Below are positions 45,377 to 52,914 of a stretch of DNA of 64,000 nucleotides, one piece after another. The notes beneath the pieces were generated by a model. It searched no databases and was not told the origin of the DNA. It was given only the letters and a program-made list of their open reading frames with translations. A program made the translations under genes and the position numbers. The DNA lies in assembly GCA_965247915.1 (NCBI GenBank), contig OZ252048.1, forward strand, positions 434,001 through 498,000. Direction: 5' to 3'. Numbering within the stretch: position 1 is the stretch's first letter; each line of letters opens with the position of its first letter. This DNA comes from JAKZRT01 sp965247915 (GTDB lineage Bacteria; Pseudomonadota; Alphaproteobacteria; Rhodobacterales; Rhodobacteraceae).

Positions 45377-46096
45377 TTATGTTTTGCCTAGGGTCGAAAT
45401 GACCGACCCGATGCGTTTGTCCTCGCGTTCCAGAAACGCCTGGCCCAGCTCGTAGGCGCGCTGAACCTCGATCATCCGGGCGATCTCGGTCACCGGATTG
45501 ACGTTCGACCCTTCGACGAACCCGTGCAGCACCCGCGCCTCTGGCGCCGGCTCAATGGCCCCTTCGACGGCAAAGCGAACCCCGTCTTCGCGTTGCAGAT
45601 CCAACGGGTCGGCGGGCTGGAACAGCCCGACCTGACCGATCGGAACCCCGCCGGCGCTGATCGTCCCGTCCGCGGCAACCGCCACCGCACCCAGATCCTG
45701 GGGCACAAAGATCGGCGCGCCGCCGGCGTCCAGAACCTGATATCCGTCGAGGCTGGCCAACAGCTCCTCGGGCCCCAGGGTAAATGCGCCGGCGCGGGTC
45801 AGCCGGTCGCCCGCCGGCGTGGCGATCATGAAAAATCCGGGGCCTTCGACGGCCAGATCAAACGCGCCCCCGGTTTGCCGCAGCGCGCCCTGCGCGGCGA
45901 TGGTGACATGGGCCGCGGCCGAAGCCTGCGAAAGCGATCCTGCCGGCCCCTCGAGAGCCGAGATATATTCAGCAAAAACAACGCCTTCCTTGCGGAACCC
46001 GGTGGTCGACAGGTTGGCGATATTGTTGGCGACAGTCTGCATTTCCCTGAGCAGCCCGGTCTGGCGGGCGAGCGTGGTGTAAATGCTGTTTTCCAT
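45377..46096 (-). CDS. flgF: Flagellar proximal rod protein FlgF
   Basis: A 239-residue rod protein: MENSIYTTLARQTGLLREMQ, NNIANLSTTGFRKEGVVFAE, LAVEGPGFFMI and the C-terminal MIEVQRAYELGQAFLERED. Intact, in the operon after fliQ. Confidence 0.93.
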   Translation of the reverse strand: MENSIYTTLARQTGLLREMQTVANNIANLSTTGFRKEGVVFAEYISALEGPAGSLSQASAAAHVTIAAQGALRQTGGAFDLAVEGPGFFMIATPAGDRLTRAGAFTLGPEELLASLDGYQVLDAGGAPIFVPQDLGAVAVAADGTISAGGVPIGQVGLFQPADPLDLQREDGVRFAVEGAIEPAPEARVLHGFVEGSNVNPVTEIARMIEVQRAYELGQAFLEREDKRIGSVISTLGKT

Positions 46097-46097
46097 G

Positions 46098-46364
46098 TCA
46101 CCCGCCTTCGATCAAAGGCACAAGGGTGTTGGCAAAGAGCGACGTCAGGCGTTCGGTCATATAGGCCATGGTGATCCAGAAAACCACGACAATGGCGCCC
46201 AGTTTGGGCACGAAGGTCAGGGTCATTTCCTGGACCGAGGTCAGTGCCTGAAACAGCCCCACAACCAGCCCGGCGAGCAGCGCCACGGTCAGGATCGGCA
46301 GCGAGATTGCCACCGCGACCCACAGCGCCGCTCTGAGCGTGTCATAGAAGATCATTTCGTTCAT
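46098..46364 (-). CDS. fliQ: Flagellar export gate protein FliQ
   Basis: An 88-residue protein with two membrane helices (AALWVAVAISLPILTVALLA; LGAIVVVFWITMAYM) and the conserved LFQALTSVQEMTLTFVPKL loop. It forms the gate with FliP and FliR. The ATG at 46364 gives the family length; the longer frame upstream overlaps fliE. Intact. Confidence 0.93.
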   Translation of the reverse strand: MNEMIFYDTLRAALWVAVAISLPILTVALLAGLVVGLFQALTSVQEMTLTFVPKLGAIVVVFWITMAYMTERLTSLFANTLVPLIEGG

Positions 46365-46368
46365 CGGA

Positions 46369-46659
46369 TCAGACCTGCATCCTGAGAATTTCCTGGTAGG
46401 CCTCGACCACCTTGTCGCGCACCGCCACCACCGTCTCAACGGCCAGTTCGGCCTCGGCCAGGGCCTGGACCAGCGCGTGCGGATCGGCGTCGCCGACCAT
46501 GGCCGACCGCGCCGTGGCCTCAGCCGCCTTCAGCGTTTCGGCAAAGTCTTCGACGGCGCCGAACAGTGCCTTTGGTTGCCCGCCCGGCGTCGCTTTTGGC
46601 GCTGTCGCCGGACGGGCGGTGGCATATTGCTGAGCGGCGAGTGATGATCGGATATCCAT
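46369..46659 (-). CDS. fliE: Flagellar hook-basal body protein FliE
   Basis: A 96-residue protein linking MS ring and rod. The helical centre FGAVEDFAETLKAAEATARS and the C-terminal VAVRDKVVEAYQEILRMQV are diagnostic. Intact; 11 bp after flgC. Confidence 0.93.
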   Translation of the reverse strand: MDIRSSLAAQQYATARPATAPKATPGGQPKALFGAVEDFAETLKAAEATARSAMVGDADPHALVQALAEAELAVETVVAVRDKVVEAYQEILRMQV

Positions 46660-46670
46660 TTTGGTCTCCG

Positions 46671-47063
46671 TTATCGGCGCAGCAGATCGAGCAGTGAACT
46701 CGACATTTGTCGGGCCTGATCGAACAGTTTGAGGTTCGCCTCATAGCTGCGCTGTGCTTCACGTGCATCGGCAATTTCGACCACCAAATCGACGTTCGAT
46801 CAATCATAGTGGCCGGTCTCGTTGGCCAGCGGGTGCGCGGGATCATAGATCTTTTCAAGTTCGGCAGAATCCAGCAGCACGCGGCCGGTTCTGACCTGTC
46901 CCTAGGCAACGCCCGGGGCCATGTGCTCGTGAAATGTCACGATTTTGCGCCGATACCCGGGGGTATCGGTATTGGCGATATTTTCCGAGACATGGCGCAG
47001 GCGCGTGGCCTGGGCCTGTATGCCGCTGGCGGCCAGCGACAGGGTTTTCGAGAAGATGTTCAT
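46671..47063 (-). pseudogene. flgC: Flagellar proximal rod protein FlgC with two in-frame stops
   Basis: The 131-codon frame keeps the whole FlgC pattern: SLAASGIQAQATRLRHVSEN, NTDTPGYRRKIVTF, then TAG at 46902-46904 (codon 54) between GVA and GQVRTGRVLL, then YDPAHPLANETGHYD, then TGA at 46800-46802 (codon 88), then SNVDLVVEIADAREAQRSYE and the normal end SSLLDLLRR. The TGA replaces a residue before SNVDLVVE, where a small residue (Gly/Ala) is usual. FlgC is essential for the rod, so no complete flagellum is expected. Confidence 0.9.
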
Positions 47064-47078
47064 CGCTCCCGCGCCCCG

Positions 47079-47456
47079 TTACCGTACGCCTGCCGAGGTG
47101 CGCAGGATGTCGAGCGAGGTGCGATAGATCGACAGTGCCAGCTGATGCTGGTGGCGCACTTCACCGGCTTTCATCATCTCGGCTTCAAGCGACACGGTGT
47201 TGCCGTTCGGGGCTTCGCGACCTGGCTGATCGTTGACCGCGACGCCGCCGCCCATAAGGCCTGCGGTGTGGCCGGCCCTTGTCTGTCGCATCGCCAGACC
47301 CGGTGCCTGGTAGGTGTCAGCAAAACTTGCCACATCGCGCGCGCGATAGCGCGGCGTGTCGGCATTTGCGACGTTCTGGGCGATCACCTTCTGGCGGCTG
47401 CTTGCGTGCGCCGCCATGGACTGCGCCATGCGCATGATCTCCAGTTTGTCGAACAT
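47079..47456 (-). CDS. flgB: Flagellar proximal rod protein FlgB
   Basis: A 125-residue rod protein: MFDKLEIMRMAQSMAAHASS, QNVANADTPRYRARDVASFA and the C-terminal ALSIYRTSLDILRTSAGVR. The ATG at 47456 has a GGGAG site in front. It is the first gene of the operon flgB-flgC-fliE-fliQ-flgF-flgG-flgA-flgH-fliL. The upstream promoter region and the usual neighbour fliI have been replaced by a rimO fragment beginning about 15 bp away. Itself intact. Confidence 0.9.
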   Translation of the reverse strand: MFDKLEIMRMAQSMAAHASSRQKVIAQNVANADTPRYRARDVASFADTYQAPGLAMRQTRAGHTAGLMGGGVAVNDQPGREAPNGNTVSLEAEMMKAGEVRHQHQLALSIYRTSLDILRTSAGVR

Positions 47457-47469
47457 CGGGGCTTCTCCC

Positions 47470-48399
47470 ACGACCGGTTTCAACCTGACCCCGCGCCATT
47501 ACAGCTATCTGAAGATTTCCGAGGGCTGCAACCACCACTGCAAGTTCTGCATCATTCCGCGCATGCGCGGCCGTCTGGCCAGCCGACCCGCCCACGCCGT
47601 GATCCGCGAGGCCGAAAGGCTGGTCGAAGCCGGGGTGAAAGAGCTGCTGGTGATCGCCCAGGACACCTCGGCCTATGGCACCGATATCCGCCACGCGACG
47701 GACCGCGGTCACCGCGCCCATATCACCGATCTGGCCCGCGATCTGGGGGGCTTAGGGGCCTGGGTGCGGCTGCATTACGTCTATCCCTACCCCCACGTGC
47801 GCGACCTGATCCCGCTGATGGCGGAGGGGCTGATCTTGCCGTATCTGGACATCCCGTTCCAGCACGCCCACCCCGACACGCTCAAACGCATGGCCCGGCC
47901 CGCGCACGCCGAAAAGACCCTGGACCGGATCGCCGAATGGCGCGGCATCGCCCCCGACATTTCCCTGCGCTCGACCTTTATCGTCGGCTACCCGGGCGAG
48001 ACCGAGGCCGAGTTTCAGACCCTTCTGGACTGGCTCGACGAGGCGCAACTGGACCGGGTGGGGTGCTTTCAGTACGAGGATGTCGCCGGGGCGCGATCGA
48101 ACGCCCTGCCCGACCATGTGGCGGGTGAGGTCAAGCAGGATCGGTGGAACCGGCTCATGGCGGCGGCGCAGGCGATTTCCGAGGCCAAGCTGGCGGTCAA
48201 GGTGGGGACGCAAGTGGAGGTCATCGTCGACGAAGTCGACGATGCCGCCGCGACTTGCCGGACCAAGGCCGACGCGCCCGAAATCGACGGGAATTTGTTT
48301 ATCGACGAGGGGTTTGCGGGGCTTGCGCCGGGGGATATTCTGACCGTCGAGGTTGAGGAGGCCGGGGAGTATGATTTGTGGGGGTCGCCTGTGGGATGA
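47470..48399 (+). pseudogene. rimO: RimO (ribosomal protein S12 methylthiotransferase), N-terminally truncated
   Basis: The remaining about 310 residues contain the radical-SAM domain (LTPRHYSYLKISEG and cluster cysteines CNHHCKFC), the core (LLVIAQDTSAYG, FQHAHPDTLKRM, STFIVGYPGETEAEF) and the C-terminal TRAM domain (VIVDEVDDAAATCR). The first about 140 residues, including the UPF0004 domain that binds the second iron-sulfur cluster, are missing. The break lies next to the flgB start, with no start codon or ribosome site of its own. The protein would methylthiolate Asp of S12; as it stands, it should not. Confidence 0.85.
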
Positions 48400-48410
48400 A
48401 ATCTTTGGAC

Positions 48411-48469
48411 TTGCGCCGCCTGCGGCGTCGCCACGGGGCGAGGGGCGCTGACCCTCGCGCTCCCCGGAG
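48411..48469. repeat. Intergenic palindromic repeat, copy 2, left part, split by an IS110 element
   Basis: It has the same order as copy 1: TTGCGCCGCCTGCGGCG, CACGGGGCGAGGGGCG, CCCTCGCGCTCCCCGGAG. After CCCCGGAG, where copy 1 continues with TATT, the element begins. The rest of the copy (TATTTCTGGAAGAATGATGA) is found at 49596-49616 on the far side of the element. Confidence 0.8.
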
Positions 48470-48478
48470 CAACAGTGT

Positions 48479-49432
48479 TTATATTGCGTAGAATTTCTGA
48501 TCGCGTTCCATTGCATTCAGGGTAACGACCATTTTTCGCATGACGGCGGTGATGGCCAGTTTGGGTGGTTTTCCTGCATCGACGAGCCGCTGGTAGAGGG
48601 CAGAGAACGGGGTTCTTTTGGCGCGTGTCGCCGACAGCGCCGCCATGTAGAGGGTATTTCGCAGGTCTTTTCGCCCGCCGCGGCACACCCGTTTGCCCCG
48701 CCAGCGACCGCTTTGCCGCGCGAACGGTGCCACGCCGACCAGAGCGGCGATTTCCCCGCGTGTGACGCGGCCGAGCTCGGGAAGCCCGGCAATCATCGCC
48801 GCACTGGTGACCGCCCCGATCCCGGGAAGGCTGGTCAGGCGGCGGGCGCGATTGCGCCAGGCCGTGTCCGCTTCGATCAGGGCATTGATCTGCGCGTCCA
48901 GCGCCCTGATATCGGCCTCCAACCGGGTCAGTGCGTGGCGGATCATGGCGCGGATATCTTCAAACGCGGCTTGTTTGAGCTGGCATTTTTCGGCAATGCG
49001 GCGGGTCAGAAGCGCCCGCCGTCGCGTGGTCAAAGCCTTGATGTAGCGCTGACCTGCTGGCTCATCGAGGCTTGGTGCGGGGCGCATCCGCTGGCCGAAC
49101 AGCGCCAGAATATAGGCATCGATCCGGTCGGTCTTGGCCAGTTGCCCGCCTGCATAGGCGAATTGCCGGACCCGCTGGGGCAGCAGCCGCGCCACCGGAA
49201 CTCCGGCGCCCTGAAGGGCCTCATACAGCGCCGATTCATAGCCGCCACTGGCCTCCAGAACGACGAGCTCAGGCGATGTTCCGGCCAACTTCTCAAGCAG
49301 CATCGCATGGCCCTGCGGCGTGTTCGGCAAACTGAAATGACGCTCGCTGTCGCCCTGCAACAGGCAAATGTCCAGGCCGTCCCGCGAAATGTCGCATCCC
49401 GCGAAGTAAGGTGTTAAGGTCACGTTATCCAT
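48479..49432 (-). CDS. IS110-family DEDD recombinase
   Basis: About 317 residues from the ATG at 49432 (MDNVTLTPYFAGCDIS). The RuvC-like DEDD domain is visible as GCDISRDGLDI, VVLEASGGYESALY and AKTDRIDAYILALFG. A coiled-coil middle leads to the C-terminal Tnp20 domain with LTSLPGIGAVTSAAMIAGL, GVAPFARQSGRWRGKR (candidate catalytic Ser) and YMAALSATRAKRTPF. It would use a bridge RNA to pair element and target. The start at 49432 is preferred over 49474, because the extra residues would run into the guide region. Confidence 0.92.
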   Translation of the reverse strand: MDNVTLTPYFAGCDISRDGLDICLLQGDSERHFSLPNTPQGHAMLLEKLAGTSPELVVLEASGGYESALYEALQGAGVPVARLLPQRVRQFAYAGGQLAKTDRIDAYILALFGQRMRPAPSLDEPAGQRYIKALTTRRRALLTRRIAEKCQLKQAAFEDIRAMIRHALTRLEADIRALDAQINALIEADTAWRNRARRLTSLPGIGAVTSAAMIAGLPELGRVTRGEIAALVGVAPFARQSGRWRGKRVCRGGRKDLRNTLYMAALSATRAKRTPFSALYQRLVDAGKPPKLAITAVMRKMVVTLNAMERDQKFYAI

Positions 49433-49595
49433 CCTTATCTGCGGCCTTGGCGACAACAGCGCCGGGCCAGTCAACAGTTCGGTTTGGGTGGTTACCCAAG
49501 GGGCTGGGGACCCGGCTCCCAGACGACCTCAAAGCGGGTCAAGTATTTGCCGGCCTCCCGCCCGCCAACAAAATAGCAGACCGCGGACAGATAAG
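49433..49595 (-). ncRNA. Probable IS110 bridge RNA region
   Basis: Noncoding 5' end of the element, 163 nt, close to the size of known bridge RNAs. Read 5' to 3' on the minus strand it has, in the expected order: AAATACT (49548-49542), equal to the left target flank plus core; ACTGTTG (49478-49472), equal to the element's right end at 48476-48470; and CAGATAAG (49441-49434), the complement of the element's left end CTTATCTG. Stem-forming stretches such as GGGAGCCGGGTCCCC and GGGTAACCACCC lie between. A right target guide is not clear. Confidence 0.75.
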
Positions 49596-49790
49596 TATTT
49601 CTGGAAGAATGATGAATGGATATATCCGATCAATTTCTTGGCTTTGGATATTATTTCAGGGGTGAATTCGCTTCTTGGCGGGTAGGCGGCAGCGCCCCCG
49701 CAACTGCACGGTACCTGCGATATGTCCTGCACGGTCCTTCGGGCGGCGCTCAATCTTGCATTCTGGCGGTTGGGATCACCTTATGCCGGG
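49596..49790. other. Right part of the split repeat and an uncharacterised spacer
   Basis: The first 21 bases are the other half of repeat copy 2. The remainder to 49790 has no gene I recognise; it is AT-richer than its surroundings at 49617-49670. Confidence 0.5.
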
Positions 49791-50609
49791 CTATTGGCCA
49801 ATCAGATCGCGGACCGAGGGCATCGATTGCAGAAGCGTTAGGGCGGCGCTGGCCCCCGATGTTGCGACAAAACTTGTATCGATCTGACCAAGCGCGAAAA
49901 AGCGGCGGATCAGCTCTTCCTGGCCCTCGGACGTTGCGAACTGCGCGACCGAGCTGTCGCCAAAGGCGGCCTCGGCGCGGGCCTGAAAGACCTCAAGCTG
50001 CTGGTCCAGGTCGATCAACGCGAAACTGTCCGGCAGCCCAAGCGCGGTTTCAAAAACCGTGCGCAGGGGCTCGTTGCCCATGACCGTGAACCATTTTGCG
50101 CTCTCCGTCGAGCTATCCTGCGCGATCTCGGTCAGGTCACGCTCTAACCCAAGCGCCAGGCGCATTTCCTCGGACTGCTCGCCCACGGCTGCCTCGAACT
50201 GGCGGTCGTTGTAAAGCCCGATAATTTCGTCGGGGAAAGTGCTGAGCACGTTGCTGGGCGTCCCGAGCTCGAAAGCAAAGGCTTTGGACATTTCGAAATA
50301 GCGCTCGTCTGCCAGTTTGTTCGAAAGCGCATCGGGGCCGATCACGCCGTCGCTCAGAACTTTGCGGATAAAGGCGGTGTTGTTGATGTCGGCGTCCAGC
50401 CCGAAAGCGCCAAGTGCTACCGTCAACAATGACCTGTCGGCCATAAGATCATCGACGGTGAGCACAGCAGCAATGTTGTCGCGAAAGTGGTCGGTCTCGC
50501 GCGTGATCCGGGGCGCCTCCTGGAAGGCGGCGCGCTGTGCGTCCTAGGTGCGCTGCAAAAAGGCCCAGCCGGCGAAACCACCGAAGGGGACCACCGGCTG
50601 AAAGCTCAT
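49791..50609 (-). pseudogene. DUF1217 flagellar protein with an amber codon in frame
   Basis: The 272-codon frame starts MSFQPVVPFGGFAGWAFLQR, has TAG at 50544-50546 (codon 22), and continues with DAQRAAFQEAPRITRETD, LLTVALGAFGLDADINN, FIRKVLSDGVIG, and a helical C-terminus ending LLQSMPSVRDLIGQ. Relatives lie next to flbT in this order's clusters and are called flagellar proteins of unknown role (DUF1217). Its ATG overlaps the flbT stop. Restart downstream is possible from codons near 50465, but would lose the N-terminus. Confidence 0.8.
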
Positions 50610-51010
50610 GACAGGGACGCCGCCAGCAGACGTTCTTCGCGCGGCAGCAGGGCGCGCAGCGCCTTGAGGACCTGATAGAACTGCCGCTCGAGCGAAAAGT
50701 CGGTGGCCAGTTGAAGTTGGTGGCGGCTGTCGGGGTCGGTCAGCACCTGGCTGAGCTGTTCGATGCCGCGCAACAGCTGGGCGCGGGCGTCATCAGGTTC
50801 CAGATCGCCCGACAGCACGAGCTGGGCGATGTAACAGACCCGGCGCACCGGCGTCGTGACCTCGTCAGGGTGAATCGCATCGCGCAGGCGCAAGATGTTG
50901 GCGTTCGGCGTGATAATCGACAGCCGTCCGCGACGGTCGCCATTTTCGATGACCGCGCCGTTGATCAGCACCCGTTCCCTGGGCGCGAGTTTCAGGACCA
51001 GGCCGCTCAT
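50606..51010 (-). CDS. flbT: Flagellin synthesis regulator FlbT
   Basis: A 134-residue protein that in Caulobacter binds flagellin mRNA and limits translation before the hook is complete. It starts MSGLVLKLAPRERVLINGAV, then RLSIITPNANILRLRDAIHP and CYIAQLVLSGDLEPDDARAQ. The ATG at 51010 overlaps the flaF stop (ATGA). Intact. Confidence 0.9.
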   Translation of the reverse strand: MSGLVLKLAPRERVLINGAVIENGDRRGRLSIITPNANILRLRDAIHPDEVTTPVRRVCYIAQLVLSGDLEPDDARAQLLRGIEQLSQVLTDPDSRHQLQLATDFSLERQFYQVLKALRALLPREERLLAASLS

Positions 51011-51381
51011 ACGCCTACCCCCTGCCGCAGGCCGCGCATGATCGCGGCGTTGATCTCGAGCAAAACACCGGTGTCGGCTTTCTGCGCCAGCACCTTCGAG
51101 CTGTGCTGGTCGACAAATTCGGCGAGGTAAAAGATGCGGGCGCGCAGATCGCCGGGCAGCGTGTTGCCCTGATCGGCGACGTCGATAGCCAGTGTCGTCC
51201 AAAGGCGGCGGTTTTCATAGATGGCTTGCGCGAGGTCCTTGAAACCGGCCTTGCCGCGCGCCTCGGCGGCCTTGAGGGCGCGGGTTGCGCGGACGAAAAT
51301 TTCGTATTCGGTGCCCCGTTCGCTGCGGGTTGGTGCTGCGGACTGGGCATAGGCCATTCGGGCCATGGTCTGAGCGTTCAC
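51007..51381 (-). CDS. flaF: Flagellin assembly/synthesis protein FlaF
   Basis: A 124-residue helical protein: AYAQSAAPTRSERGTEYEIF, ARGKAGFKDLAQAIYENRRL and LAIDVADQGNTLPGDLRARI. FlaF is needed for flagellin secretion and works against FlbT. It lies 107 bp after the flagellin gene. Intact. Confidence 0.9.
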   Translation of the reverse strand: MNAQTMARMAYAQSAAPTRSERGTEYEIFVRATRALKAAEARGKAGFKDLAQAIYENRRLWTTLAIDVADQGNTLPGDLRARIFYLAEFVDQHSSKVLAQKADTGVLLEINAAIMRGLRQGVGV

Positions 51382-51488
51382 GTCATATCCTTCCGATGAC
51401 TTGCATTTCTCACGCGGTCTTTGCCGCGGTCAGGTTTGGGGCCCGCGCCGTTGGATGGGGGATTTCGCGCGCGCCCCAGGTCCATCGC

Positions 51489-52319
51489 TTATCGGAAGAG
51501 AGCGAGAAGGTTTTGCGGCTGCTGGTTGGCGATTGACAGCGCCTGGATGCCCAATTGCTGTTGCACCTGCAACGCTTGGAGCCTTGCCGAGGCTTCCTCC
51601 ATATCGGCGTCAACTATGGCGCCAATACCGGAACGCATCGCGTCGGTCAGGTTGGACATGAACGTGCTTTGAATGTCGATTCTGCCCTGCGACGAACCAA
51701 GCGCTGCCGCCCCGTCGATCGCGGTCTGGATCAAGGTTTCGATCGAAACCAGACCAGCCGCTGCAGAGGCGTCGTCGAAGGCCACGTCGATGGCGGCCAA
51801 GGCTAAGAGACTGGCCTCAAAATCGACCGAAGCCACAGTGATTGACACGGCTGTAACCGCGCCAAGGCCGTCGCGGTCAAGCGACGACAATACCAGCATG
51901 TCGCCGCCAGCGGTATTCAACAGGTTCTTGCCGTTGAACTGCGAGGCGTTGATGATCGACGTAACTTGATCGCTCAGTTCAGTGACGTCGGTTTGCAGTT
52001 TGGTTCGATCAACGTCCTGACCCTGCGCAGCAACGACCTTTTCCTTCACCATTTCCAGAAGATCGGTAATCTGCTCGGCGCCATTGCGGGCGACCGCGGC
52101 GGTGGCAGAGCCCAGCGAAAGTGACTCAGATATAGCCTTGAAGCCCGCGACATCGGATTCCATCACTTTCGAGATGGCCCAGATGGCCGCGTTGTCCCTG
52201 GCCGAGGCAACCGACTTGCCGGTCGATATTTCAGCTTGGGTTTTGCCCAGGCTCATGTTGATGTGCTTGAGCGTTTGCAGCGCTACCATGGCGCTGGTGT
52301 TGGTAAGAATGCTGGACAT
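51489..52319 (-). CDS. fliC: Flagellin
   Basis: A 276-residue short flagellin with conserved ends only: N-terminal MSSILTNTSAMVALQTLKHI and LGKTQAEISTGKSVASARDN, C-terminal DADMEEASARLQALQVQQQL and ALSIANQQPQNLLALFR. The small variable centre is usual in this order. It would form the filament. Intact; a CtrA-like box lies 161 bp upstream. Confidence 0.95.
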   Translation of the reverse strand: MSSILTNTSAMVALQTLKHINMSLGKTQAEISTGKSVASARDNAAIWAISKVMESDVAGFKAISESLSLGSATAAVARNGAEQITDLLEMVKEKVVAAQGQDVDRTKLQTDVTELSDQVTSIINASQFNGKNLLNTAGGDMLVLSSLDRDGLGAVTAVSITVASVDFEASLLALAAIDVAFDDASAAAGLVSIETLIQTAIDGAAALGSSQGRIDIQSTFMSNLTDAMRSGIGAIVDADMEEASARLQALQVQQQLGIQALSIANQQPQNLLALFR

Positions 52320-52479
52320 TTGCGCAGCTCCTTCAGTCCGTCGACGCTTTTGCGCCGGTTACATTCGGACGCCTTTCGGGCCGTCCTGGACGTCGTTCTG
52401 ACTGCTGCGGTGCACGATGTTTCGGTCGTTCCGCGCCATACCCCTCGCGGGATGCAGGGCGAACGTAGGGGGGCAGACC

Positions 52480-52494
52480 CTAATGAATTCCTAA
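52480..52494 (-). promoter_or_regulatory. CtrA-like box upstream of fliC
   Basis: On the coding strand TTAG-N7-TTAG, two mismatches from TTAA-N7-TTAA, in the 238-bp gap before fliC. Nothing else was seen in the gap except a short AT-rich stretch near 52530. Confidence 0.45.
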
Positions 52495-52557
52495 TGACGC
52501 CGTTCGGTTGCGAGGGATCAGCGGGGAAATTGGCTAAAGTTTTATCCTGTAGCCATC

Positions 52558-52914
52558 TCAGGCCCGCCGCTGCAGCGTCCCGGTCGGATCGGCGAGCGCC
52601 TTGCGCGCGCCGTCAGACCCATATGTCTTCAGCTCGGCTCCGCCGCGCACCAGGTCGCGCACCTGATCGCGAATATTTCGGATGCCGGCCAGCGAGGCCT
52701 GATAGAGAATGTGATTTCGATGCGACTTGCGCCGCAATAGTTCCAGCGCCCGTGTATCGGCGCGCCCGCCCAAACTGACCAGCCGCACCAGAAGCTGTCG
52801 CTTGATGTCTTCCAGCCGCGCCAGATCGTCCAATCTGCCGCTGGTGAGAACCTCGCGCTCGGCCCCGGCCAATTTGATAAGACGGGCCACGATGCGATCG
52901 GCCAGGGTTGCCAT
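52558..52914 (-). CDS. FlgN-like flagellar chaperone
   Basis: A 118-residue, mostly helical, basic protein (AGAEREVLTSGRLDDLARLE; LVSLGGRADTRALELLRRKS). Its size and place beside flgJ-like and flagellin genes fit FlgN, the chaperone for FlgK and FlgL, but the sequence signal is weak. The ATG at 52914 follows the FlgJ-like coding part directly. Confidence 0.55.
   Translation of the reverse strand: MATLADRIVARLIKLAGAEREVLTSGRLDDLARLEDIKRQLLVRLVSLGGRADTRALELLRRKSHRNHILYQASLAGIRNIRDQVRDLVRGGAELKTYGSDGARKALADPTGTLQRRA

Larger units (their letters stand above)
48470..49595 (-). mobile_element. IS110-family element inserted in a palindromic repeat, 1126 bp
   Basis: Limits come from comparison with intact repeat copies: the element sits between CCCCGGAG and TATTTCTGG. 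Read on the transposase strand it starts CTTATCTG and is followed by CTCCGGGG, so a CT dinucleotide is present at both junctions, as reported for IS110 elements such as IS621. There are no terminal inverted repeats and no longer duplication, as expected. It holds one recombinase gene and a 160-bp noncoding 5' end. Confidence 0.9.

Noticed and set aside
47356..47469. Extension of the rimO frame into the antisense of flgB
   Set aside because: The sequence there is the complement of flgB and shows no RimO similarity; the frame is open by chance.
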